Below, in pieces: positions 23,301-32,048 of a stretch of DNA of 64,000 nucleotides (the first letter of the stretch is position 1; each line of letters starts with the position of its first letter). The DNA lies in the NCBI GenBank assembly GCA_014773175.1, contig VXCM01000699.1, positions 124,001 through 188,000 of the forward strand. Reading direction: 5' to 3'. The position numbers were made by a program, and so were the translations under genes. The DNA comes from Lucifuga dentata (taxonomy: Eukaryota; Chordata; Actinopteri; Ophidiiformes; Bythitidae). Under the pieces are notes generated by a model. That model searched no databases, was not told the origin of the DNA, and saw only the letters and a list, made by a program, of their open reading frames with translations.

Positions 23301-26075
23301 GTTGTGATCCACTGTAGAAAGTGATGCAGGTTTAAAAAAACGATGTGTTCTTTGGTTCTGCAGCACTGAGGTCTCTCTGAAGCAGCGTTTGGAGTACATC
23401 GCCCGAGCCATCCTGTCTGCTAAGAGTTCCTCTTGTATCTCAGCCCAGGGAGCCGATGGAGATTTCCTTCATGAGCTGGAAGAGAGGATGGAGGTAGATG
23501 AATGACGGTGATGAAAATGAAGGCGATCCAAACACAAATAGCCATCACAGTGACTGTTGTGATCTTTGTTTGTAATGGTCGCTCAGGGTTGTTGTTTCTG
23601 TTTTCCTGCTTCCCCTCCTACTAGCTGGTGCGTATCCAAGTGCAGATTCAAGAGACCCTGATCAGACAGTACTCCCATCACCCCTCAGTGAAAAACGCCA
23701 TCTCCCAGCTGGACTCGGAGCTCATGGACATTACCAAGGTAACATGCAACATCAGGACAGAATTTAGATTAAGTAATAATTTATGAGTATGAAACGGTGT
23801 AATCGCTGTGTCGTGTTCACTTATGTAGCTCTATGGGGAGTTTGCTGACCATTTCAAACTGTCCGAGTGCAAACTGGCCATCATCCACTGTGCTGGACAC
23901 TCCGACCTAATCTTGGTGCACTCACTGTGGCAGGAGATAATGGAAAAAGGCAAGAGCAAATTCTGCCATAGTCTAAACTGTTGATGAGCGCAACTCCCTT
24001 GCAAGATGTTAACGATGAGTGTTTGTACATCTTCTCGCTCAGAGCTGGGTGACAGCATCGCCATGAGTCCAGCAGACAGGATGAGGGCTCTCAATTTAAA
24101 ACTGGTATCACTTGGAAAGATTTATGCTGGAACACCAAGATATTTCCCTCTGGGTGAGTTTCTATACCTAATTGAAATTATCCTCAATTTTCCTTTCCCA
24201 GGAGAATTTTTTTTTTATTGCAGTTTGTTTTGTTAGCAGTATTATAATTAAGCTTGCATTATTTATGTCAGCAAGTCTCTGTGGTACAGGTCTCTTTGGA
24301 TCATGTAAGTGCTCAAGGCTAATGGTTCTCAACCCTGTTCTCAGGCCCACAGCGCTGCATGTTAATAGGCAGTGCTATGGGCACCAAGGATCAGGATTGA
24401 GAACCATTGCTCTAGACAATTGCTTGGCCTGTTCAGACTTGTCTTCTGTTGAAAGACAAAGCTTTACTGCACATATAAACATGGGACAAGCGCAAAGATT
24501 AAATTATGACCAAAGCAAAGCACATTGTCCCCAGTAGTGGAAACATAAGTGTATCGTGCTAACAAGCCCACATGTCCTGGGTTTCTAGAGTTCCTTGTGA
24601 AGTTTCTGGAGCAGGAGGTGTGTCACCTGAACTGGGATGTGGGCTTTGTCACCGCCACCATGCAGGAAATTGGAGTACAGTTACCGCGACTTCTGGAGGT
24701 CTACGACCAGCTCTTCAAAACTCGGGTAAATGCTGCAGATTAGGGCTGTATAATAAACAATTCGTTGAATTACCAACATTAGGAATCTCTTACAGACCTA
24801 AATTTCTGTGACTTAATCCATCAACATACCTGATTATCTCGTTCCTAAAGGATCCGTGTTGGCAGCGGCTGAAGAAACCCCTTCACTTAGTGGAGTGTAT
24901 CCACGTGCTTCTGTCAGGATATGTGGATGACCCCAGCAAAGTCCCAACATATGACAGGTAATCACTGTCTTAGTAGTTTTTGAGCTGCTGGCCTGTAGGG
25001 GGCGCTGCTGTGTTGGCCTGGGGTTACAAAAGTTTTTATGGTGGTTAAAAGCCCTTCAACAAATATTGCTGTGTCCATCAGAAAAAACACTGTAACCCCA
25101 ACCTGTTCATTCAAAATACTTTAAACTGATCATAAGTCTGATAAGTTTCCTTTGAATAAACTCTACAGAAATTGTTTTAAATATTAGCATTGAGGTGGAG
25201 GGTTCAAACATGGATTTAAATAAAAAAAACATGGTTTCATAACATATAGCAGCTCCTTTCCTACAGTCATGATGGAGTTCATAAGATAGCACGCTGATGG
25301 ACTGTGTGCTGTTCTCAAATCTTGAGTAAATCTCTGATGTTCATATGGACAGTTATGAAAAAAAAAAAATCTAATAAAATTAGATAATGCTGCATTTGTT
25401 GTAAACTCGGAAATTGGAATTTTCAACTTCCATCTGGGAAAAGTCAAAGAAAATCCCCTTCAACCTGGAATTCTGACTCGGAAAGTCGGACAAGCTTTCC
25501 CAACCCCAAGTTTAGTACTGACTTCATTTCATTATGGCTGCTTGCACTGTAAACAGTCATTTCTCTATTAAAAATGAATGTTTAGAAGTATTTTCTTTAA
25601 GTCATTCAGTACACAGATGCAGTTTAAACATGTAACGCTGGTAATGCAGTAAATCACTCATCAACAGTAATGCATAGTCAGAAAACAAAGCAAGTTTTTC
25701 ATGGAGCTTGAATGGTCGGAAATGGCATAATTCTGAGTGACCACTTCCCAGTTCCGAGATACAATAAACACAGTGTAATCTCCTGACGCCAGCTCATAGA
25801 GCTGTTGTTTTGAAAAAAAAAAATGTAATGAATTGCAGACATGACTGTATTCCAATGTGTCAGAACTTCATAAATCCTGAAATGAACTTGCATCAAAATG
25901 TATTTTATTAAAGGTTACTTTTCTTCCACATTTCAGACGCAGATTCACTAACGTGTGTCTTGACAACATCTGCTGTTACCTCGTGGAGCTGCAGTCTCTG
26001 AGCCCAAACTCGGCCCTTCAGCACATCATCGGCAACTTCAAATCGCTGCAGGCGAAGCTGGAGAAACTCCACTGA
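13789..26075 (+). CDS. nup155: Nuclear pore complex protein Nup155
   Basis: NUP155 is a scaffold nucleoporin of the inner ring of the nuclear pore, linking the membrane-side ring to the NUP93/NUP35 subcomplex. Thirty-three exons encode at least 1,356 residues (human protein about 1,391; one exon is cut by a gap). Exons: 13789-13930, 14688-14825, 15209-15305, 15441-15511, 15598-15690, 15802-16065, 16160-16233, 16369-16460, 16594-16691, 16808-16975, 17643-17743, 18093-18263, 18363-18473, 18572-18666, 18811-18896, about 19265-19382, 19597-19663, 19779-19897, 20387-20481, 20720-20853, 21003-21194, 21458-21596, 21669-21804, 21901-22054, 22139-22243, 22391-22545, 23364-23493, 23625-23738, 23829-23949, 24043-24153, 24589-24725, 24851-24957, 25937-26075. 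The start begins MPSS, as in human. Two introns have or may have GC donors (18264, 23950). Confidence 0.97.
14145..14608. mobile_element. Fold-back MITE-like element in nup155 intron 1
   Basis: Inverted arms are visible: the left arm reads CAGTCAGGTCAACTGGATTC then TTTTTAATTCTGAAACG, and the right arm is its reverse complement (14493-14520, and again 14559-14586). The arms enclose about 230 bases of AT-rich DNA. The right arm holds an N gap (14521) flanked by a 65-base duplication (14456-14520 and 14522-14586). A related element is at 22576-22908. No transposase is encoded. Confidence 0.75.
14868..15104 (-). mobile_element. Retroposon fragment in nup155 intron 2
   Basis: A GC-richer island in AT-rich intron begins with CCATCCATCCATTATCC and continues through CGCTTATCCGGGTTCGGGTC to GACATGCCTGGAAGACCTCC. 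This is a pattern I know as a very common dispersed LINE-related repeat in teleosts, here in reverse orientation. The exact family is not certain from memory. It is a fragment with no open frame of meaning. Confidence 0.6.
17034..17605 (-). mobile_element. TTAA-flanked MITE, copy 1 (full length, nup155 intron 10)
   Basis: The element starts AGGACCATACTGGCC and ends with the inverted equivalent GGCCGGTATGGTCCT. It is bounded by TTAA at 17030-17033 and 17606-17609. The arms match imperfectly over about 80 bases. Length is 572 bases, without coding capacity. Its 3' end lies 37 bases before exon 11. The ends resemble the TTAAAGG termini of T2/Kolobok-type MITEs; the assignment is inference. Confidence 0.8.
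18264..18362 (+). other. nup155: nup155 intron 12 with GC donor or weak GT donor
   Basis: Exon 12 ends in TCTGCAAAG. The next bases are GCGAGC, giving a GC-AG intron if spliced at 18263/18264. A GT six bases further on (18270) would add Ala-Ser in frame. Human continues directly from SAQ into GS, which favours the GC donor, but GCGAGC is a poorer GC donor than the usual GCAAGT. Either choice keeps the frame. Confidence 0.55.
19264..19382 (+). other. nup155: nup155 exon 16, 5' edge lost in a gap
   Basis: Codons from 19267 read [18 protein letters not shown] then [20 protein letters not shown], clear NUP155 sequence ending at the donor after 19382. An N at 19264 sits just before it and no acceptor in phase with exon 15 is visible, so the acceptor and part of the Ser/Pro-rich loop are missing from this assembly. 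A short coding-like stretch at about 19073-19130 could be another exon of this loop but has no good donor. Confidence 0.8.
19525..19567. repeat. (TC)n microsatellite in nup155 intron 16
   Basis: Uninterrupted TC units about 30 bases before the acceptor of exon 17. Confidence 0.9.
20314..20349. repeat. (TC)n microsatellite in nup155 intron 18
   Basis: Uninterrupted TC units about 40 bases before exon 19. Confidence 0.9.
22576..22908. mobile_element. Fold-back MITE-like element in nup155 intron 26
   Basis: The left arm (CAGTCAGGTCAACTGGATTC, then TTCTGAAACGTTTCACCATC) is followed by a short A/T-rich centre and the inverted right arm ending near 22860, then CATCACCTGGATGACTGAGA-like sequence. 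An N at 22643 is flanked by identical 67-base copies (22576-22642 and 22644-22710). Related to the element in intron 1. The centre has its own small palindrome (TTTTTTCTGACTGATGAAGC with inverted partner). Confidence 0.75.
23950..24042 (+). other. nup155: nup155 intron 29, GC-AG type
   Basis: Exon 29 ends ATGGAAAAAG and is followed by GCAAGAG; the next exon starts after CTCGCTCAG at 24042. Joining them reads EIMEKELGDSI, matching human IIEKELSDSV. No GT lies near the junction, so this is a GC-AG intron of 93 bases. Confidence 0.85.
24320..24412. repeat. Short inverted repeat (MITE-like) in nup155 intron 30
   Basis: AATGGTTCTCAACCCTG at the left end pairs with CAGGATTGAGAACCATT at the right, about 55 bases apart. 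The TGGTTCTCAA ends resemble termini of hAT-derived short elements of vertebrates. No coding capacity. Confidence 0.6.
24992..25005 (+). promoter_or_regulatory. CTCF-like motif in nup155 intron 32
   Basis: CCTGTAGGGGGCGC matches CCASYAGRKGGCRS at 13 of 14 positions, in the same orientation as the motif at 13308. The intron (24958-25936, 979 bases) is the largest of the gene and otherwise holds AT-rich repeat-like DNA (about 25395-25870). Confidence 0.4.
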
Positions 26076-26880
26076 GGTTACTAAGAATGTTTTTCTTGAT
26101 GACGAGGAACGGGAGCGCTATTAGCCTTAATCAAACAGCTGATTAAACGTGATTACATTATCAGCAAGCACAGCACATTGGCTTTTTAATTCCACAGCCT
26201 CTTTTTCTCCTCTTCAGCCTGTTGTGTGACCGCTAGGCAGGTGTTTAAGGACAGTTAGTACAGACTGCTGTGAGTGTTCAGGTGACAGAGAGAGGCAAGC
26301 GACATGTTTTATAACTTATTTAATACTTTTTGTTATAAATCTCAACAAGCTGAAGTGAAGTAAGACTTTGCTGGTTGTTATTTGCATTGGGTGCAGATCG
26401 CAGCTTCTTGATTTAAAAAGCAAAAACAAAAGACAAGATATTTGATTTGTTGAAATCAGACTTCTCTCTTTGAAACCCACGTGAGTTTTCATATATAAAA
26501 ATGAACTTGTTATAGATGTGTGATGGGATATTTTCATATTTTCATTATCGGGAAGGTATTTTGATTGTTCCACTTTTTGCCTCCAAATCTGCAGTTCATT
26601 ACTGGATATTGTAATTATGTACATATCATGACAATAATGTAGTCTCTTCTGCCAAAGGTTATTCACACACCTAAACCTTATCTTCATGTTTATTAATTAT
26701 AGTAATCATTTTGTTGGCTGGAAAACGGGGGAAAAAAAGCAATTGCAAACAAGTCCTTTTTGTGACTTTTGGAATGCAGGACATTTTTAACATGGGTGCT
26801 GTTCACAGTGCTATGCCAAAACAAATGCAAAAAATACAAATGCCTTTTTATGAAGAAATAAACATTTTGTCATTACTTTT
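26076..26880 (+). other. nup155: nup155 3' UTR and poly(A) signal
   Basis: The stop codon is followed by about 780 bases of AT-rich sequence with an AATAAA hexamer at 26857-26862 and T-rich sequence after it. This is the first good signal downstream, so it is the likely transcript end. Confidence 0.6.
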
Positions 26881-28548
26881 CTTTATGAAGCTATATTAAA
26901 AACACTACACACAAGCTAAGCAAACAAATGTGGCTGAGAAGGGTAGTTTCGTGTTTGGTTTACAAATGATTCTCAGCAGGAAGCAGCATTTTGTTGCTTT
27001 GGGCTCATCATTGAGACTATAGAGGCAATCTGCATAATTTGTTTACATAATTATCTTTTAATTGAAAATGGCATTTAGGATGTCTTATGCTCATCACCAA
27101 CAGGGTGATAATTGCTAAAGGGCTTTATCCAATTAGTGGTGCACTACAGTAGACAAAAATATGCTTCACATTTAGTCCCATGGAAAATAAAATAATTTAG
27201 ACTTTATGTTCTGCTAATTTCTCTCAAGGTGACACAGTGTAATCTCAGTTTATCACAAGTGCCTGAAATGCATAATTTATGGTAAAAATTACAGCCAATA
27301 TTTCCAGCAATTCCCCTTCCATCAAATCAGTCTTTATCTTCCTGCTAATTTCATTTACACTTTAAAAAAAAATCCTCTATATGCTAAATCCTATTGCAAC
27401 TTATATAGTATATTTTATTTAAATGTTTATTTGGATAAGGACTAATGCAGAGACATAGGTCATTCTTAGAATAAACTAATGCTACACATCATAGCATTTT
27501 TAGCCAAGGCTAGTTTGCAAAGCTTGTCCCTAGCTGGGCTTTTACGGAGGTGCATAATCCACAGTACAATACAACATTAAAATGATTATAAAACAAAATA
27601 TATACTTATGCAATTGAGCAGGNAATCCACAGTACAATACAACATTAAAATGATTATAAAACAAAATATATACTTATGCAATTGAGCAGGGTAGACAATA
27701 AAACAAATACATAACTGTAGCATAATGTAAATATGCAAAACAAATACTTATTATACACTGTCCATCATTAAAACCAACTAAAATACAATCAGTCTCATAA
27801 TTTATAAAAAGTAAAATATGAAAGTCTTAGAGCTATGCAAAATTGAGGACACCTGATGACCCATGATTACACTCTTGAGCATTTTTCAAATGTTTCAACT
27901 TTAGATTTGAAATGATCCCAATTATGATACTGTTTGAGCTCCACAGATAAAGAGTTCCAGATTTTAACCCCCTGAACAGAAAAGGCCATCTGTGCAAAAG
28001 GAGGTTTTGCAAAACAGAACTTTACAATTTCCAGCAACTGCACCTCGAGTAACAGAACTTATTTTACATTACATTACTTACTATTAAACAGGGAAAAATT
28101 TAATTATGGAAGCCAATTAATAATTACACTGACTTAAAGCATCTTTATGTAAAATACATGTAGTTTGACAAGACATGAACTTGCAGTGCTAGCAACAACA
28201 ATATCTCATCTGATTTTGACCATTAGGTGAAAGAAAATATTTAAATATTTGAAGACAAAATTATAAAGGAAGTAAAACACTGGAGAAATGCAACAGAATA
28301 AGACAATTATACATAAAATAAACACCATGAGCCATGAGGATTCAGCAGATAAATAACTATACAAAAGATACAACTTTGTAAAATCTAATTTAAAAGTGCC
28401 TTGTGATCAGTGCAAGTTATGAGAGATTGCTGAGCAAATTAAGGTTACAGAAATCCTTCATATATCAGGAGAAGTCAAGGAACTTATTACTTTTTCTTCA
28501 GTCCTGACCTGACCTGACTGCGTCCGACCTGAAATCTACCGTCGGCTT
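26881..28548. other. Intergenic AT-rich DNA between nup155 and the ORA-like receptor
   Basis: No gene could be supported. The stretch is AT-rich; 27430-28240 looks like an old dispersed repeat. An N at 27623 is flanked by identical 67-base copies (27556-27622 and 27624-27690), an assembly artefact. Confidence 0.5.
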
Positions 28549-29691
28549 CTACCTTCTGCATGAGCACGAGAGTTTTTTCACTCCGTACAGGAAGATGTAG
28601 GGGATGATGCAGGTGTAAGATGCTGCGACGTAGCTGGCCACCTCCACCACCATGGATGACGTGTGGACATTGTTGGTGATGCGTAGGAGGAGGTGAGTCA
28701 GCCAGCAGACCAGGAACACGCTGGCTACTGCCACCACACTTTTAGCTGCTCTCACCTGTGTGCCTGTGCTCGGGTTGGGCTTTGTTGGAATCTGTCCGGG
28801 CTTTGGAGGATTTTCTGAAACTCCAGCTTTTTTATTCTTGTGCGTTTCCCTGCAGAGGGGAGAGTCTTGGGAATTGTGACCTGACGGATGGCTGTCTGAA
28901 CGTGTAGAAGCAGGAACGCTGTTGTAAATGTTGCTTGGGGATGAGGAATCTTTCTGATCTTTCGAAGTGGAAGGACATGCGACTGTGCTGTCTGGGTTCT
29001 TGTCTCCATGCTCTGGATCCTTGCTGTCATCCTTAACCATTTCGTTGGTATCAGATTTGTGACCCTGTATGCGACGGTGGTTTTGAAACAGAGTGATGAC
29101 AATCCAGATACTGACATACACTATCCCAGTAACAGGAAGAGCATTGGCCAGGGTTAAATAAAGACCCTCATAGGCTCTCATGGCAATCTTGTCCGGAAAG
29201 ACATCTATGCAATCTTCGTGGCTCTCATTATCCACCGTCAGCTTGACAAAGAAAAAATGTGGAATGCTGAAGGCCACAGACACCGTCCAGCTGCCAGCCA
29301 GCAGACAGACCACCAGCCGCAGGCTGTCCAGTAGCACTGGTGCACCTCCCCGTTTCAGAGAACCCACCAGCTTCTGGTGCCAGTAAATACTAATGAAAAA
29401 GGTTGAGAAGATGCTGCTGGTTTCAGACAGATCAGCACTAAAGCGAAAGATGCCACAGAAGGTTTCCCCCAAGAACCATTGACCTGCAAAATCTGCCACG
29501 GTGTCAGGCAGGTCCACCAGGAAGTTGGTGATGAGGTTGGAAACAGCCAGGTTGATGAAGAGGATCTCATTAGTGCGGATCTGGGACTTGTTCCTGGGGA
29601 GGGAACGGATGGCCAGCCAGTTGTTTCCCAGGATCCCTGCAAGAAACATGAGTGCTCTGATAATGGATTCTATCAACTCTTCTGCATCCAT
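28549..29691 (-). CDS. V1R-like olfactory receptor, class A-like (ORA family), single exon
   Basis: A 380-residue seven-helix receptor, presumably in the plasma membrane of chemosensory neurons. Segments by eye: TM1 about 10-29 (GILGNN), TM2 41-65 (EILFINLAVSNL, then LPDTVADFAG), TM3 76-105, TM4 122-144, TM5 172-203, TM6 314-337, TM7 346-370. Cys79 and Cys161 could form the usual loop disulfide, and Asn155 sits in an NES glycosylation site. There is no DRY after TM3 and no NPxxY in TM7; instead RFSADLSETSSIFSTFFIS aligns with the RxxxGxSxxTTxLLSxxQA pattern of V1R/ORA receptors. The short N-terminus also fits that family. Loop 3 is very long (about 204-313), Ser/Pro/Asp-rich. Two cysteines (375, 377) at the C-terminus may be acylated. 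The ATG at 29691 is the first in frame; upstream codons are open but lack ATG. Another orphan class A receptor cannot be ruled out. Confidence 0.75.
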   Translation of the reverse strand: MDAEELIESIIRALMFLAGILGNNWLAIRSLPRNKSQIRTNEILFINLAVSNLITNFLVDLPDTVADFAGQWFLGETFCGIFRFSADLSETSSIFSTFFISIYWHQKLVGSLKRGGAPVLLDSLRLVVCLLAGSWTVSVAFSIPHFFFVKLTVDNESHEDCIDVFPDKIAMRAYEGLYLTLANALPVTGIVYVSIWIVITLFQNHRRIQGHKSDTNEMVKDDSKDPEHGDKNPDSTVACPSTSKDQKDSSSPSNIYNSVPASTRSDSHPSGHNSQDSPLCRETHKNKKAGVSENPPKPGQIPTKPNPSTGTQVRAAKSVVAVASVFLVCWLTHLLLRITNNVHTSSMVVEVASYVAASYTCIIPYIFLYGVKKLSCSCRR

Positions 29692-30413
29692 CAGACTGAT
29701 AAATTCACTTAATCTTAACAAAACAGTGTCAGTAGCCCTGAGGTCGACAAGTTCCTCTGAAACCTTTAATGTGGGATTCTATGGTTAAAGGATACATATA
29801 TAAAGGAGGGAAACATGCCCAACCCACACTGTTGCTTCCTACCACATCTTATCATTGACTTATTCCTCTGTGTGTCAGGTTTTGCCTCTGAGACTGGGCT
29901 TAATTTGCCATTGTTAGACCCTCCCAAAGCTCCCCTTAATGAACTGTAAACTACTGTCAACTGTCAAAGATGAGTAAACCACAAATTATAACTTAACTGG
30001 TCCCGACAGAATTACTTAAAGGAGAATGGCGCGCTGCTGTTATACTCAAGCTTGGTACCAAAGATAATAAGCAGCTATACAAACCATTTTTAACTTTAAA
30101 AGTGGATCTTGTCTTTTGTTGTCTTTACTGGTTGCCATTTACTGTTTAAGTTTTAAGTTTAAGTTGCCATTTACTGGTTTACAAAATCAGACTCTGCTTT
30201 ATTGCAGTGGAACATTATAATGCATAGCTTAATTTCTTAGTTGTGTCAGTGCCACAGTCCTTGTATTGTGCGAGCTGGATCATTGGCATAACTAAATGTA
30301 ACAGAGATTATACCTGCTCATTTCCAAGTCAAAATATCTGACATGAAATACATTAATTTTCTGGAGTATAAAATTATTTTGCTGTTTTACGTTTGATTTC
30401 ATTGTTTTTTGTA

Positions 30414-30474
<61 letters not shown>

Positions 30475-31011
30475 NTTTTTTTTTTTTTTTTTGCAAATTG
30501 TGAAAATCTTGAATTTTTTTTCTAAGCCTGCCAATTCTCTGCTTATTTCTAAAAAAATTCTTGAGTCTATAAAGTGAAGCAAATATAAAGCAAACTAAAA
30601 CAAACAAACAAAAAAAAAAAAAAATTGGAAAGTTCTGTTTTTTGTTTGTAACAAATTTTAATTAAAAACAAGTTTTAAAAAATCCGGGAAAATTAAAAAA
30701 AAAATATATAAAAACCTTGAAGCAATTCTAAAAAGCAAAAATTCTAAGAAATGTGAAAAAAAAAAAAAATTCTTCCACATTTCGTAGAGTCCTTCACATT
30801 CTAGACATTGAAGACTGTCATGTTTGTTGGCCTTGTTTGTTATTTACTTGCTTGGCAGTTGCTGGCTGCTTTTCACAAACTCCACATGGTTAAAACTCAA
30901 ATCAACATTTTTGCGGTATGGTACTTTCATGAAATTAAATGTTGCACAAGTGTAAATTTTTGACCAACTAGATGCACTGGGTGAAATATCACTGATGCGT
31001 TGAGTTTTTAA
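29692..31011. other. Intergenic region upstream of the receptor gene
   Basis: This holds the 5' flank of the minus-strand receptor and no other supportable gene. A tetranucleotide (CTAT)n microsatellite runs 30415-30474, ending at an N (30475) and a T run. From 30590 to 30780 there are A-rich runs. No TATA box in the right place was recognised for the receptor. Confidence 0.5.
30415..30474. repeat. (CTAT)n microsatellite ending at an N gap
   Basis: About 15 tetranucleotide units, then N at 30475 and a T run, so the true length is unknown. Confidence 0.95.
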
Positions 31012-31644
31012 AGGGCCATACCATCCATTTTGCATGTTTGAGCCTAGTATATTCAATTTTCATACACATAACATTACTGACAATCATTTCCCAAAGCATA
31101 CTACTGGAATGGTGAATTATTATTATTTTTTTCCAACCTTCTAGACCACCATTGGTTTCAGTTCATTATGGTACGCTATTAAAATCAACTTGTTGATACT
31201 TTAAATGTTCTTGGGATGGGTAGGCTAATCCATCATCGCAAACAAGACATATTCAGGGTTTTTTTTCGAATTATGTAATTTTAGCACTTAAGTGCAATAA
31301 AAAGCTTAGAGTGAATATATAGTCCCAAAAGAAGACCTGCGTTTATTGAAAAAAATTTAAACAACTGTGACTTCATAAGGCTGTGTAAATATTAGCAGGC
31401 GAAACATCGATTTTTAAGGTGGGTGTATCACTTTAATATTTGATTTTGAAAGATTANAGCAGGCGAAACATCGATTTTTAAGGTGGGTGTATCACTTTAA
31501 TATTTGATTTTGAAAGATTAAGATATTTTCCAAAGTATCACCTAAGCTGAAATACGGTTTTATCCTTTGGGAAATGACTGTCGGCAACATAACATGGATG
31601 AAAATTGAATAAACTCAAACATGCAAAATGACCAGTATGGTCCT
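31012..31644 (+). mobile_element. TTAA-flanked MITE, copy 2
   Basis: It begins AGGGCCATACCATCCATTTT and ends GACCAGTATGGTCCT, bounded by TTAA at 31008-31011 and 31645-31648. The interior matches copy 1 in the opposite orientation (shared words GCAGGCGAAACATCGATTTT and GGTGGGTGTATCACTT). An N at 31457 is flanked by identical 63-base copies (31394-31456 and 31458-31520); without that duplication the element is about 570 bases, equal to copy 1. Confidence 0.8.
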
Positions 31645-31819
31645 TTAAGATTCATCCTCTGGGGACCATGAATTTCAGTACCACATTTCCTGATAATCCA
31701 TTCAGCATTTTCACTGTGGACCACAGACACAGGAGCTCAGATGTTGATATGACAGGGTGGCGACAGAGTTCCAGTGACTCTTCACGTCATGTCAGATTAG
31801 AGCTCCACTCCACCTTTGG

Positions 31820-32048
31820 GATAAACTGAGGCGGCATCTGAGCTTCCGCTGCCCGCCGGACAGACCGCGACAGACGGGCTGCAGGACAGCGCAGCCAGGC
31901 TGTCGTCTTTAGTTTCCAGCATCTTCCTCTCTCTCTCTGACTATGTTTCTGGTCGGACTGAGCTCTGTAGCTGATGAGCTTTTCACCCGCCGTGTGTCTG
32001 TTCTCGCTTCGGTTCGTATGAGACGCTGATGCCCATGGAAAGGACACG
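31820..32048 (+). promoter_or_regulatory. zdhhc8: Probable zdhhc8 promoter-proximal region and 5' UTR
   Basis: About 230 bases before the zdhhc8 start are GC- and CpG-rich against an AT-rich background (GCTGCCCGCCGGACAGACCG, TTCACCCGCCGTGTGTCTG). A CT-rich stretch lies near 31925-31940. This looks like a CpG-island-type start; the exact transcription start cannot be read. Confidence 0.5.

Larger units (their letters stand above)
19597..26075 (+). other. nup155: nup155 C-terminal alpha-solenoid exons
   Basis: Exons 17-33 encode the helical solenoid. Clear segments are [159 protein letters not shown] and, at the end, [14 protein letters not shown] followed by TGA. All phases close. No stop or frameshift was found. 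Confidence 0.95.

Noticed and set aside
29692..29785. Longer N-terminus for the receptor
   Set aside because: The frame stays open upstream to a stop but contains no ATG; the short N-terminus fits V1R/ORA receptors.
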